The translations under genes and the position numbers were made by a program. The notes below the pieces were generated by a model, which saw only the letters and a program-made list of their open reading frames with translations, was not told the origin of the DNA and did no database searches. Below are positions 51,701 to 64,000 of a DNA stretch of 64,000 bases, in pieces. How positions within the stretch are numbered: the stretch's first letter is position 1; the number at the start of each line of letters is the position of its first letter. The stretch comes from Stropharia rugosoannulata (taxonomy: Eukaryota > Basidiomycota > Agaricomycetes > Agaricales > Strophariaceae), in contig JANCIK010000010.1 of NCBI GenBank assembly GCA_028532985.1, positions 1,798,001-1,862,000 on the forward strand, in the 5' to 3' direction.

Positions 51701-52671
51701 GTTCAGTGTTCTGTGCCTTTGAGCCAGCTGGTAGATGGGAGACAGAAAGGAAAAAGCTGAAGGGAAAAATAAAACAACATCACATACCCACTGTTGTCAG
51801 GTTGCCGTCCGCGTTTCTTTACCAGGAACAGGATTTGATATGGAATGTTTCTATTTTTACAAATTAAGTACATGAGCCGCCTTTTATGTAAGATGAATGC
51901 AAAGTTCAGTACTCACTGACTGAGCCTATTTTTCTGAGATTCACATTGACATCGACAACCTGAGGGCCGTTCAAGGAACAGTCACAGCCGCAGCCGCAAT
52001 GCCCGGCGGTATTAAATTTGTAGGAGTCGTTTATTCATTATTCTGATACTAGTTAGTACGCACATCACCTTTGGATCTACGAGGTATGCTAGTACTAGTG
52101 GTAAATAGGTCTGGATCCAATCTGATACTCAGAGTTGGCAAGCATAACTTTGTACAAGCCACTCGGTACTACTTCAAATTAACATAATTGCAAGATAATT
52201 TGCTGCCTACCACATTCTCACATTTTACGTGTTACGCAGCAAAGCTGTTAACGAAGTTGACATATAATACAGACTTGGTGTAGTGATGATGTTTTAAAAC
52301 CGAGAAATTGTCATTGAGAAAAGGCCGCCCATGCAGCCCTGTGACTGGGACCCAGTGGGACGATTGAGCTAATAATACGTCGCAAAAGAGAAACATAAAC
52401 GAATAGAGGAATTTCTGGCTCAACAGCCTCCATCGATCATGTATGCCTGTAGTGCTCAAACAGTGTATTTTCACTGGCTTTTCATTTAATTCGTCAAGTC
52501 GCTGATTGGGGAAGTAGTTCTACTTTTCGGGCGTAGTCCTTCTGGCTAAAACTCCGACAATACTCCGATTGTTCAGGCTCTTGGAACGTGCCAGTTTTGG
52601 CCATTAGCCAGAATGCGTCATGCTCGAGTCATATCAGTGTTCTTTCTTGTTCTACAGCTTCAGCCTTCACC
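51701..52671. other. Divergent intergenic region
   Basis: Shared upstream region of the RlpA-like gene (minus) and PMI (plus). No coding sequence supported. The PMI leader (about 52600-52671) is pyrimidine-rich and ends TTCACC before ATG. Confidence 0.4.
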
Positions 52672-54122
52672 ATGACTTCAGTCTTTAAGATCGTGCCTAC
52701 TATTCAACAGTATGACTGGGGCAAGACCGGAAACACTTCCAAGGTGGCACAGTTTGCGGCTGCTTCAAAAGTTGAAGGTTTCGAGATCGATGAAACGGCC
52801 CCTTACGCGGAGGTAAGCGCTTTTCGACTGAGCCTGTAATAATGTCTAAAGGGTACATATAGCTTTGGATGGGGACCCATCCCAAGTCACCTTCATGCGT
52901 GCTATCGTCAAACGAAGTGCTCTCTGATTACCTCGCCAAACATCCAGAGCTCATAGGTCAAGAGGTCATTGACAAGTTCGACGCGGGCAATGGGAATCTA
53001 CCATTTCTTTTCAAGGTCCTCTCAATTGCGAAAGCCCTGAGCATTCAGAGCCATCCCGACAAGCAGACAGCCGAGAAGCTGCACGCAGAGCATCCCGATA
53101 TCTACAAGGGTACGTCATTCGACACTCCATGTTCAAGTGTTCAAGGTGTCCTTTGCTCACATCGTCGCAGATCCCAACCACAAGCCAGAAATGGCACTGG
53201 CTATAACCACGTTCAAAGCTTTGTGTGGGTTCCGCCCATTCCCCGAAATCGCCACTGCCTTAGAGTCCACGCCAGAGTTCCGGGCGCTCATTGATGACGC
53301 CGTGGTCGAACAATTCGTTACTCTTGCCAAAGAAAACAGCCCACAGGCAGAGGGGGAGCGCGAGAAAGCTCTCCTTAAAGAGTTGTTTGCCTCTCTTATG
53401 AATGCCGAGTCATCAGCGGTGGAGAAACAACTCGGTCTGCTTTTGGGCCGATACAGAGCAGGCAAATCAAATGAAGGGGAGGATTTAGAACTCGTCAAAC
53501 TGGTAATGAGACTCGACGACCAGTTCCCCAAGGACATCGGTATATTCTGCACGTATGTTCTCAACTACATCACGCTTCGTCCCGGGGATGCAATCTTCCT
53601 TGGTGCAGGCGAGCCACACGCATACGTTTCAGGAGGTAGGGACTCTTCTCTATCTATCCTCACCATATCAACTGAATCTCACCTTTATTAGAATGCATCG
53701 AATGTATGGCCAACTCAGACAACGTCATAAGGGCTGGTTTGACGCCCAAGCTACGAGATATACCGGCGCTAGTATCCGGATTGACATACGTCGCTGGTAA
53801 TCCTCGTAAACACGCCGTCATGCGAACAGCTTTCAATTTCAATCACAAGTCTTCACTGCTCTACAACCCACCTATTCCGGAATTCAGTGTTATACAGACT
53901 AAATTGGGGTCCGACGGGACGGAGAAACAAAGGGCAATCCGTGGCCCCAGCATTGCTATCGTAACTGACGGTAGTGGACGGATCGTCTCCCAGAAAGGTA
54001 GTGAAAAGCTAGATGTCGGTCTGGGGGACGTATTTTTCATTGGTGCAGACACCGAAATAACTCTGGAAAATGGATCTGACTCTAACATGGTGGTATACCG
54101 AGCCTTCGTAGAAGCTAATTAA
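52672..54122 (+). CDS. PMI: Mannose-6-phosphate isomerase (type I)
   Basis: Zinc enzyme converting fructose-6-phosphate to mannose-6-phosphate, feeding GDP-mannose for cell-wall mannans, glycosylation and GPI anchors; cytosolic. Four exons, 52672-52812, 52863-53109, 53171-53635 and 53692-54122, sum to 1284 nt (427 residues), the usual size. Motifs in order: VPTIQQYDWGKTGNTSKVAQ at the N-terminus, LWMGTHPKSPS, zinc-site region LSIQSHPDKQTAEKLH, DPNHKPEMA, and the signature GAGEPHAYVSGECIECMANS followed by DNVIRAGLTPK. The ATG at 52672 is preferred to the one at 52588 because the family N-terminus starts here. Frame and active-site residues are intact. Confidence 0.95.
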
Positions 54123-54439
54123 CCGGAAACGTTAGATTCAGAAAGACGCAATTTGTACCAGTATGCGGCCACATTATCGTTACTACTACTCCACAACATT
54201 CTCTGCAACTGATGTAATTTTATAATTAACTCACTTTGAGGGTCACGAAGCCAGACACCATAGATTGACCCAAGATTGGCCAACGGTTCAAATTTCGTCG
54301 ACATCACTTGAATCTGTGGACTCACTTAACAATTCGGGTTCAGGTAGAGAAGACGATCCATTGTTATATAAGTTAATGTAACTGTTAGGGGATAAGCTGA
54401 TTATACTAAGGTGTGCAATTTGCCTCTAGTTCATCAAGA
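54123..54439. other. Convergent 3' ends of PMI and LHS1
   Basis: About 300 bases between the two stop codons, AT-rich; no gene. Confidence 0.5.
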
Positions 54440-57407
54440 TTATAGCTCGTCGTGACTCCGCTCTTCCTCAGTTAAAGGAATCTGTGCCTGTTCGTCAGTC
54501 TCCACCTTGATCGTCGGCTCTTCAGCAGCGTCCTCCGCTGCCCCACTTGCATTAGCATCTCCCGCGTCTCCTGTCTCCTTCGCCGGTTCAGCATCTGCCG
54601 TACTCGCCGCCGTCGTCTTGGGTTTCTTCACCGCCTTGGGCACCTTGCGCCTGTACAGCTTCTGGAGGTGGGTCTCAAGCACCTTCGCGCGCGCCTTCAT
54701 CTCGGTCGTCTCGATAACCGGGTCCTCGTTCGCCTTCACCTTCTTCTGCTTCTCGACCCATTCACCGAGCCAGGTTTCGTGCTCACGCAGCGCGCGCTCA
54801 AGCCCGTCCAACTCGTCCTTGGTCCACTTGGACGGCAGATCTGCGGCGATCTCAGCGGTGAGGTTGGCGCGTGCTTCGTGCAGGAAGAGCCGGGTGTTCC
54901 AGTTCCACATCTGCGAGTTGTTGAGCGCCTGCGGGAATGCTTCTATCTCTTGATAGCGGTGAATGATAGGTTTTTCTAATGTCCTGGAGACGAAGGAACA
55001 ATATTACTCAGCAAACTTGTTCACGAAAGTCCACCTATATCCTGAGAAATAAACTCACTCTAGTGCGATACGCTTGTCTAAGAACTGAGAAGTTTCGGCA
55101 AGGTCACCCCTGTCAGCGAGCCACAGGAAGCTCTCCTCAAGCTTTTCAGTAAGTTCCTTCCTCTCACTGGGCTGGGAACATTTCTTGAAAGGAGTATCCT
55201 TGTTTTCTTCGTCTAGAAGGTCGCGAAGTCTATAGAGATAGCTCTCAAAACTGTTGCGTGCTTCTTCGCGACGGGTCTTGGCGGACTCCTCTGCGTCGAT
55301 CGCGCGCAGTCTGGTATAGATAGATTAACACCACGAAAAGATACAAACGCAACAAACAATGCTAACCTTGACCTAGCCTTCTTCTTCTCGTCAACGGTCA
55401 TAGGCGGAATAGTGGTGAATCTAGTTTCAACCGTCAAAGAAATAGTGTTTTCTACAGGGGCAGCTTTCTTTTCAGGAATCACTGAGGGAGAAGCAGCAGC
55501 GGACGAGGATGAACCGGATGATGACGCAGAGGCAGACTCGGTTTCGCGGGGAGGAGTGTTTTCAGCAGATTCAGCAGTGGGCTCGCCTTCTGAAGAGCTC
55601 CCGGCGCCGAACAGCCCTTTAAGTTTACCTGAAACAATGATCAGTCCCTAGGATTTCTTGAATGGGGAAACACCTTACCTGCAATACTTTCGTCCTTGAT
55701 TTCTCCAAAGGCAACGGCATCAGACACCGAGATGAAGCCAGACTCTGAGAGAGTCAGTGTAGCCTTCACAACGGGATCTACTGCGCCCCGCTCCGTGAGG
55801 TTGGCAATGGCCTCTGTGACGTTTTTGAGGTCCACTTCCATCATACGGGTGGGGAATCCACTATGATAAGCAGGTTAGAGAGTTTCATAAAATATACTCC
55901 CAAGACTTACGGGACCACGCCATCCTTATAGTCCAAGAAGATAGAAAAGTCTTCTTTGCGTTTGAAGGTCAAGACCTTTTTGGTGCCCACCTTCGATCCA
56001 GCTGGGAAGATGAGAGTGGTGATGGTACGAGGACGAGTATTTGCTGTTGTAGGAGCCGCGAAGTAGGATACTTGAACATCATGGACAGTGATATCTGTGA
56101 CCTTGATATTCTTAGTCTTGAATTGCCTCGAAAGACCGGCGCCATGAAGAGCGGCGCCAAGGACAGCGGCCTCATCAGCATTCACGTTGAGTGCAATCTT
56201 ATCCTCGCCAACAGCTGCTTTAACCGCAGTCTGTATCATGGGCGTCCTGGTGCTGCCACCGGTCAGAATGACGGAGGTAATATTGTCAATGGTGAGCCCA
56301 GCCATCGCCAATGCTTCCGCAATGGGCCTGGCAAATTCGCCCTTTAGGTCCCTGCACCTGTCCTCGAACTGTTCCCTGGTGACCTTCTGCTTGAAGTCCA
56401 CATCCCATGCGACACTCTCGACCTGCGCCATAGCGTCGGTGTTAGCGCTGAGGATGGCCTTGACGCGCTGTGCCTCCTTCCACAACTTCGCCATCCCGCG
56501 TTTGTCCTCGCGGACATCCCGGTTTGCCTTGGCATTGAACGCCTCGATGAGAATGTTGCGCATGCGCCTATCAAGCTCGATGCCTCCTATGTCGCGGTTG
56601 TATCCCACACCAGCCACAGCTATGTGTGTCCCGGCGGCGCCTGTCTTGGGATCATTGGCTGTTGTGAAAGATGCAACGGTAGCCCGGATGCCCGAAGCAC
56701 CCGCGTCGTATATAATATGGTACTCGGGCGTCGTGAAAGTGCGAGTCATAGCGTAGTTTACCGCTACTGCGGTACCATCGTTGATTAAGGCCAGCGTCCG
56801 GAGACCGGAAATTTCGATGGCGTCGGCGATGGCGTCACGCTCGAACTGGGAGTAGTAGGGCGGAACAGTGACGATGACATCGGTGACCTTTTCGTTGGCG
56901 ACAAGCTCGGCGAGGTGCTTTATGTAGGCAAATTCCATTGCGACGAGCTCTTCAACAGCCCATTCCTTGCCATCCGACTGCTTAAGCAGGACGGTCTTGC
57001 GCTCAGACTCTACAACCTCCGGTCCGACGACTTCGTTGTAGTACGAGACTACTGGCGCCTCATATGGCGCTGCCTGTAGAATTTTTAAGGATGAAAAGGT
57101 GTCCAGTGGAAATCTGGAGGCCTGTCAATGAAGTGAATCAATACCAGAGTCCCTATTTGACCAGTCCATGCAAACGTACCAAATTAAAAGCATCCTGGCC
57201 GAATAGCCTATCCCCCTTTTTCCAAGCGACCACAGAGCTGATTTTCCGTTTTGAATCCTTGTTCAAAAGGACGTCAAACGGTACGCCAGGTTTCATTAGG
57301 GACGCCTTAATGAAGTCATTGCCGTAGTCGATCGCCAGCACCGACGCTTGGACGACTTGAGGGATCCACGTAAGAGCAGAGAGCGAGAGTAGTGTCGTTA
57401 TTCGCAT
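54440..57407 (-). CDS. LHS1: ER lumenal Hsp70-related chaperone LHS1 (HYOU1/GRP170 type)
   Basis: A large Hsp70 of the ER lumen, acting as chaperone and nucleotide-exchange factor for Kar2/BiP during translocation and folding. Six exons, 57407-57180, 57121-55911, 55860-55679, 55628-55367, 55310-55059 and 54983-54440, sum to 2679 nt (892 residues). Residues 1-22 form a signal peptide (MRITTLLSLSALTWIPQVVQ). The ATPase domain shows VLAIDYGNDFIKASLMKPG, VPPYYSQFERDAIADA, INDGTAVAVNYA, YDAGASGIRATVASF and VILTGGSTRTPMIQ; the DAGAS segment departs from the DLGGGT of ordinary Hsp70, as expected for this subfamily. A Ser/Ala/Glu-rich acidic loop precedes a helical C-terminal domain, and the protein ends in HDEL, the ER-retrieval signal. 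Full length and open in all joins. It lies in tandem with the Lon gene. Confidence 0.95.
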
Positions 57408-57881
57408 ATTGATATTATAGATCTAAACCAGCATCGAGGAAAGGGCAGAGGGGCGAAAGTAGAAACGAGAACTAATTATTGGGCACCGCGAGCCGCCACG
57501 ACGATGGACACGTCAATAACTCATAACACGTGATGCTAAGCGCTTCGCTGGCATCGGAACACTTGACTTGCCTTGACCAAATTACACCGGAATGACTTGG
57601 GAATGACAGCGCCGACTTGGCGGATCTGGGCGCAAGCAAGGCCTAGCAAGAAGCAAGGAATCCGAATGCAGAGTGCGTGATATGCTATTATTTACAAGAA
57701 TTTTGCCTAGCTACAATTTGAAAATGATACAGAATTTGTGAACTTATATGCAACCTAAAACAAAACAAAAAACAAAAAAACTTTAGTACATCCACCGGCA
57801 ATGGGGGCCAATTAAGAAATAGAGAAACAGATTGTCGCGTAGAGTCCACGGTGCGACGCGCAGTTGGTTGAGGTTCAATAT
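57408..57881. other. Spacer between LON and LHS1
   Basis: Upstream region of LHS1, overlapping the 3' flank of the Lon gene; a CACGTG E-box occurs near 57529-57534. No TATA. An A-rich tract (AAAACAAAACAAAAAACAAA) near 57760 lies within Lon's 3' flank. Confidence 0.4.
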
Positions 57882-60800
57882 CTATAGTCGACTTTCCAGC
57901 AGCATCGTTTGTCGCCTCCACGCGAGAACGCCCTTTCCAAAGGCGGCTTCGAGAGCCTCGCGAACAGTGCGGACAAACACAAACTCGATCTCGTTCCTGA
58001 TTTCCAGAGCAACATCATGCTCCACGTCTTTGCGATTTGCCCATGGCAGAATGACTTTGGTGATTTGAGCACGATGTGCACCCAGAACCTTCTCTTTGAT
58101 GCCGCCAACAGGGGTGACGCGACCACGGAGGGTAATCTGGACGGTTGATTAGAAGCAGTACGTATGCGGGAAAGTTGTACAGAAATTACCTCTCCAGTCA
58201 TTGCAATATTTGTAGGCACACAGGCCCCAGTAAGCAGGGAGACAAACGCGCAAGTCTAGGATCAACAAATATCAATACATTTCGCAGTGAGGCTAACAAA
58301 TCAGCCACTCACCATAGCAATACCAGCACTGGGCCCATCCTTCTTTTGAGCGCCAGCCGGGAGATGCAAGTGGATGTCGATCGGCTCAGGCACCTTCAAT
58401 GGATCTTCCAGGCGCGAGTTTGTAATGTGCAGGTCATACGCGTACATCTTGACCCAGCTCAGAGCCAACTCTCCACTTTCTTTGATGACCTGCAGGTAAC
58501 AAACGGTATAAGTCATGTCGTCTCAACGGAAGAGGAGGCAGCTCACATCACCCAGGCTCCCTGTCAACTTGAGTTTCCCCGAACCTGGAAGGGCGATAGT
58601 CTCTACTGGCAAAATCCCACCCTCGCCCTGGCCCATCACCACAAGACCATAAACCACTCCGCGCCTTTCATCTCGCTCTTTCTCCTCACCATCCCAGCGA
58701 GCTATGCCCAGAATCTTCTCCAGCTGACTCTCGTCCACGACACGATCGTATCCTTTATTAGCGGTCTGCGATGACAACTGAGCTTCAGGGAGTGTTGCAG
58801 TTATGGTACCATCGCTCTCTGCAGCTGTCGAATCCAGATATTCTGCCCATTCTACTGCCTTGTACCTGACCACACCGCCAATAGCACGCTCGAGACTACG
58901 CACACCTGCCTCCCTCGTGTAGCGAGTTGCAATGTGTAATAGTGCAGGTTCTGTGATCTCGATATGAGAGGCTTCGAGACCGTTAGCTTTGAGTTGTTTT
59001 GGGAGGAGGAAGCGGCGGGCAATGTGCATTTTCTCGTCGTACGTATAGCCTGATTCCGAAGTTAATTCGATTGTAGACGGGAACTGCAACGCATTGAAAC
59101 GATGTAATACGCACCGCTCAGCTGAATGATCTCGCAACGATCTAGCAGAGGCGCAGAAATCGTTTCCAGTGAGTTAGCTGTGCATATGAAGAGAACCTGG
59201 CTTAAATCTATGGGAACATTAATGTAATGATCCTAAGTCGAACCAGATTCAGCGTTAACATAAATTGCCAAATAACAAACACAGCAGCTTACGTTGAATG
59301 CATTGTTTTGTTCCGGGTCCAACACTTCTAAGAGTGCAGCTCCAGGATCCCCGTGGAAGTTGCTCTGTCCAATTTTATCAATTTCGTCTCTAAATACCTA
59401 GTTAATGTCACATCAGAAGACAGTGTTAACTTCACTTACAGAAGAATGACTGGATCATTTCTGCCCGCTTTCCTCAGTGCTTGAACGATTAATCCGGGAC
59501 CACTTGCAACATATGTCCTCCTGTGGCCTCTGATTTCGGCTTCGTCGCGAACACCGCCCAATGAAATACGCTGGAAAGGCCGGTTAAGCGCCTTTGCAAC
59601 GGATTGACCCAGAGACGTTTTTCCTGTCCCAGGAGGGCCAACAAACCTGTAAACATGCCAAATCAATGAAATGTGACGATCAGAGCTCTCCGTACGTACA
59701 GTAGAATAGGCCCTTTAATGCTCCTCTTCACTGGTCGAATTGAGGGTTTCTTGACTTCAGAAGCCTTCTGCTGCTTATCATAGGGAACGACAGTAGTGCC
59801 GTTATCTAAGTTCTTATCTGATTCTGTCGCAGGCTTTGCCTTTGCCTCCGCATCTGGCGCAGCCGCAATCGCTTCTATTCGCTTCTGCTCCTCCAGGGCC
59901 TCCCGTTCAGCGTTTAACTCCTTGAGTCTCACAACGGCGAGGTATTCGATGAGACGTTTCTTGATCTTCTCGAGACCAAAATGATCTGCGTCTAACTGGG
60001 TGCGGGCCATAGTCAGGAACGACTTGTCCTTCAGATTCGGGATCCCCGTTTCATCCGATGTAACGGATCCTGAATTGTTCCATGGAACCCTGGTGAGCCA
60101 TTCGAGCTGCCAAAACAAGTTTAGAAAACAGAAGTTATAGACTCAAGTCGACCAACGCACATATGACCTGATAACACCATTTTCGACACTTCCTGCAGGA
60201 ATGCGTTTCAATCTTCTCCATTCGCGCACGCCCATCTTACGCTCTTCAGATCGAGGTTCCATTGCTTCGATCTTCTTCTTCAGTTCGGCCATGTCATCTG
60301 CCTCATGTTGTTCATCGTCGTCTAGCTCGCTTGCTCCTCCGGACTCATTCGAAGCTGGAGTGTTAGAAGGTGACGAGGACCCGTTAGACCTTTGTAGAAC
60401 ATGCAGTTCCCGCTGGATAGCTGCAAGTTGCTGACGAAGGAAAAACTCTTTCTGCTGTTTCGAAAGGCTCTCATCTACTGCAGTTGCAATTTTCTTAGAC
60501 ACTTCTGATATTGATGCCTGTTTAATGAAGATTTCGGTCGCGATTTGTAAACGGGCTTCTGCATCTGGAGTACCGAGGATAGCTAGGTAAGATGGCGTCA
60601 GTGCTAAAATTAGATATGGGAACTGCATGCACAGGAGCAGAGGAACCGATGTGTCCACTGCAAGTTAAAGCACCCCGCATAAAGATTTCTCGATAAGTCT
60701 TCCGATGGAAGATAAATCGAGCTTCAAAACAAACGGGATGCATCCCCGCACATTTATCAAACACTTACCGAGTTTATCAGTGTATTCGCCATTGACACTC

Positions 60801-61357
60801 CCAATAAGAATATCCGCCATCCAAGGCGTCCGTGCGTCAGCAATGTCGCTTAGCATATTTGCGATCTTGTTGTACCCATCCTTCCTGGACTGCTGCACCG
60901 AATCCTTTGCAAGGCGATCAAGCAGTCGCAGGGCTGTCTGCTTGAATTTCTCCACTGCTTCCGAGGATGGGACCTTCTCACTCGGCGGATACTCGACGTC
61001 ATGTGTAGGCATTTGAAGTAGATCCTCGGCCGTCAACTTCTTCGAATGAATGAGGCGCACCCGGGTGAGACCATGGAGAGACACGAGGTATGGCTGACGG
61101 GGATTTCGCGCAGGGGGCTTGACGAGACGGAGGACGCGAGCAGCAGTCCCCCACTCAGATAATACGGGTTCTGCATCAGGCTGGGTTGTCGAGTTTGTTA
61201 TTGGGATTGCCGCCACTATTGGCAACGCCTCAGACTCCTCAATGAGTGAGAGCAGCATCTCCCCTATTTCTTTAGAGACCGGCATTGTAAAACGGGACGC
61301 CGGGAGCAGCACAAGAGGATGGGGCAATGCAAGGACTGGGAGCTTTGAGGTCGCCAT
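57882..61357 (-). CDS. Peroxisomal-type Lon protease
   Basis: ATP-dependent serine protease of the AAA+ Lon family. The ATG (61355-61357) opens [20 protein letters not shown], a LAN-domain start without a mitochondrial presequence. Domains in order: N-terminal substrate domain ([15 protein letters not shown]), coiled helices ([20 protein letters not shown]), Walker [39 protein letters not shown], Walker [21 protein letters not shown], sensor region [20 protein letters not shown], and the protease domain with catalytic Ser in [11 protein letters not shown] and Lys in [15 protein letters not shown]. It ends MLLESRL followed by TAG (57882-57884), so SRL is a C-terminal peroxisomal targeting signal (PTS1). 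About ten exons, roughly 950 residues. The first intron is unusually long (about 200 nt, acceptor before [12 protein letters not shown]); an alternative acceptor at about 60660 would insert an open, hydrophobic stretch. Role: turnover of damaged peroxisomal matrix proteins. Confidence 0.93.
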
Positions 61358-63121
61358 AGCTGGGTGTGTAACTAGTCGAGATAGTCGGTGGCCAGCGGCA
61401 GAGGTTAGCAGTGCAGGTTTCGTGGATGTGAGAGTAACCCGTTAACGTATATATACACGTGATATCCCCTCGGTAATTAACGCTACACCGTGAAATCCAA
61501 CAATCCACTTTACCTCCGCTATTGTTTGTGCATCATGCCAGACTTCTAGCCTATGAGACTTAGAAACTTATTTTCATACAGCGGTGGAGAGATCCGCTCA
61601 AATGTTTTCTTTTCAAAGAAATATTTATATCGTTTTTGTCAGAAACAGGAATTTGATATTTATGAGTTTTGATGCCACCCAGAATTAAGAGAGTAGTTGG
61701 AGAGTAGAGCTTCCGAAGAACTTGCCAAACAGACAGCGCAGCCAGCCTAAGTATGTTCTTGAAAAGCCCTACAATGGCGTAGCAATATAGACAAAGTCAG
61801 CGACTGTATGCGAAAGTGTTTTGACGTTGGCGGACAACTGTTGTAAGAGACCCGCCTTGAAATTCAGTTTCTGGCTCCAGCCAATATACGTGCATATATG
61901 CCCTCAGTTTTTTTTTCGGTCTTGTGAGTACTATTCTTCGCATGTGGTAATGAGAATGGAGGAGGGAATGAGATTAGAAAGCGATAATCATGCGTCAACC
62001 GTGCGGCGGTACGCAAAGATGCTATCACCAAAGTCATCTTTTTGAGACCACATCTATTAGCGCGTAAGCATGAGCATAAGACACATAAACTTACTTGTCA
62101 GCCAACCTCGGTGATGCAAACACTCCTTCAATTCTACTGAAACGTACGTGGTGTAATTCAAGTCAATCGGACCTTGTCAATGATCATTGGACCTTAGTCA
62201 TGAAATCAAGTAAATTTTTAGAGGTGAGCTTATCCCCCAGCAGGACAGCAGACAGTAGTGTGCAGGTGAAGCTTTAGACATAAGTTCGGATGGTGTTACA
62301 TCGAAGAAAGGTGGAAGAGAGGATTTGGAGAGGATGGTTGGAATTTGAAAAAGAATTGCAGTTGAACTTCTGGTATGACATATCATGTGATGTGCTATGT
62401 TTCCCGTCCGGGAGGAAAGGGAAGGAAGCACTTGGGAAGCACAACATGCATAAAACTCTACTTGGATTATGGCCGCCACTTGGCCGCCACGAGACACCAA
62501 TGAAATAGATCAAAAAGGTTGTACTAATCCCTTGTAATCGGTAAATGTCACTGTCAAACTAACGAAAAATCTATCAAGTTTGTTATATGTACTTCCGCTC
62601 TTTTATTATTTGCCTGTGACACCATGCGTGGTGTACTATGATCTATCTTCCTCCATTGCCCTACTATGATTACATTGTCTAGTCAACAAAATTCACTTAG
62701 AACTTGTTTCTTCTCAATCAAAAGATTTGTCTGGGTTAGATTATTTTCTGGTCTGCTCACCTTATCATTTTTGATTTTATGGATGTTTACTGTATCCGAA
62801 CGTTTCAGACCTCCCCTTTCGTTGCTCTTATTGCATCCGTGAGTATTTCAATCTGGCATGAAGAGGAGTAATATAACATATATGTGGTCATGATCATGAT
62901 GATATAGCAAAACTCAAACAAAAACAAGTGGAAATGGAGTGGTGGAAATGCAACCTAACGGAGAAAGCCGTACAAACCGACAATTACCATGCCATATTGC
63001 GAAGCACTATGCAAAGACGAAAGATATAGAAACATAAAAAAAAGAAAAGAGAGAAATCCTAATAGATAAGTTAACATGCCTTCCAGCTTACCCTCGAAAC
63101 CTTATTGCCACACCTAGGCGA
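61358..63121. other. Intergenic
   Basis: About 1.7 kb with no supported gene. It contains the Lon promoter (immediately right of 61357; an ATATATACACGTGAT sequence at 61447-61461 combines a TATA-like run with a CACGTG E-box) and AT-rich sequence downstream of the last gene. Confidence 0.4.
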
Positions 63122-64000
63122 CTACGCCCTCAGCCGCCACCCATCGCCCTTCCTACTGACCCGGCCCACGCCTCCAAAACCTTCGCGAACGACGAGCCAT
63201 AAGCCAGTGCTACACACCATATCCTTGATCTCCTCGGCGGTGAGCGTCAATCCACGGTATGGCTCTCGTGATTCTTCGTGTTGATCATCGTCACCGTTTT
63301 CATTTGGCCTTCCACCTTGACCAGGAATGGGGAACCCCTTCCGACGTACGACGCCCATGCGCTCGACCTCGACATCCGGTAGTGGGAATGGAACCTTGAG
63401 CATTGCAACGACCTTTGGATGGTGTGGCGTTGGTGAGAGCGTACCGACTTTGATGCGCGTCACCTCAGGCGCTGCGCCGGCATTAACTGGAACAGGGTGA
63501 GTTAATTATGCAGTTATGAAAGAGATGTGAAACGATGAGAAACCGAAAAAGAGAAATGAAGGAAGCGAAGACCAATAGACAGAGAAGAAGAAAAAAACAT
63601 ACCAGCTAGAGCACTCCTGCGCATCTTCAACGTGCACACCCACGGCGTCTCCGAGTCTTCCGGGTCGCTCTCTTCCCCGTCAGCTGTAGAACTCGTGCCC
63701 TTTCTCGCTCGACGACCAGCAAGTGAATCGCCTTCCTCCGAGACCGTAGCAGTACTAAAGCTCCCCCCGCTCATCCTTTTCGCTTTTTTGTCCTTCTCCC
63801 TATCTCTGCTCCCCTCCCTTTCCCTCGTCGCCTCTCTCATCAGGGCATAGTCTCGCCGCCTCACACTCCCCTCATCACTCTCGACCGTGCCAGCCGTCGT
63901 CGGACGCCTTCCCCGGCGGCTCTTCTTCGTGCCCTTCCCGCCGCGCGCGCGTTTCCATTCAAAGCGCACCTCAATGCCGCCATACACAAGACCGGCGTCG
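63122..64000 (-). CDS. Unknown protein, C-terminal part (runs off the right edge)
   Basis: The 3' portion of a minus-strand gene. The frame enters from the window edge in DAGLVYGGIEVRFEWKRARG, then a basic low-complexity stretch (KKSRRGRRPTTAG), many Arg/Glu/Asp pairs (REATREREGSRDREKDKK) and an acidic patch ESDPEDSETPWVCTLKMRR. An intron of about 130 nt (roughly 63490-63612, GTATGT to TTCCAG ends) joins LA to VNAGAAPEVTRIKVGTLSPT in frame. The last exon has VVAMLKVPFPLPDVEVERMG, a linker rich in Asp/Glu/His, and LTLTAEEIKDMVCSTGLWLV near the end; the stop is at 63122-63124. The paired beta-type segments before and after the charged insert could form one split domain. I do not recognise the family. 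The true start is outside the window. Confidence 0.75.

Overview
The window looks like nuclear DNA of a filamentous basidiomycete, probably an agaricomycete. Genes are cut by many short introns of about 50-60 nt with GT..AG ends. Several predicted proteins match families I know from mushroom-forming fungi: an F-box protein, an RlpA-like secreted protein, a secreted bacterial-type substrate-binding protein and a lone His/Pro/Ser-rich protein. The glycolytic gene gpd is duplicated in tandem, an arrangement known from Agaricus. The species cannot be fixed from the sequence.

Layout, left to right. (1) 1-3165, minus: 5' part of UTP10, a ribosome-biogenesis factor, running off the left edge. (2) 3.3-5.5 kb: exon-like scraps and one small membrane ORF, perhaps a decayed gene. 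(3) 6.2-10.1 kb, plus: two intact tandem GAPDH genes; the second has the clear TATA/CCAAT promoter and the codon choice of a highly expressed gene. (4) 11.4-12.6 kb, minus: secreted periplasmic-binding-protein-like gene, with a diverged second copy of its 3' flank nearby. (5) 14.0-18.1 kb, plus: 1322-residue coiled-coil protein. (6) 19.5-22.2 kb, plus: APC-family amino-acid/GABA permease. (7) 22.2-45.6 kb: about 23 kb with a single credible gene (33484-34371), full of microsatellites, palindromes, G-quadruplex motifs and recurring short motifs. (8) 45.6-64 kb: dense genes again: malate dehydrogenase, F-box protein, RlpA-like secreted protein, mannose-6-phosphate isomerase, the ER Hsp70-related chaperone LHS1 ending in HDEL, a Lon protease ending in the peroxisomal signal SRL, and the 3' part of an unknown gene running off the right edge.

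Functional themes: central carbon metabolism (GAPDH x2, MDH, PMI), organelle protein quality control (LHS1 and Lon adjacent on the same strand), and housekeeping ribosome assembly. Fungal genes are transcribed singly, so adjacency is not operon evidence. I did not find a clear new multi-gene system. The most unusual part is the repeat-rich 23 kb interval around one lone gene. Exon boundaries were read by eye from splice consensus and frame continuity; where I summed the exons the frame closes exactly (both GAPDH genes, the coiled-coil gene, F-box, PMI, LHS1).
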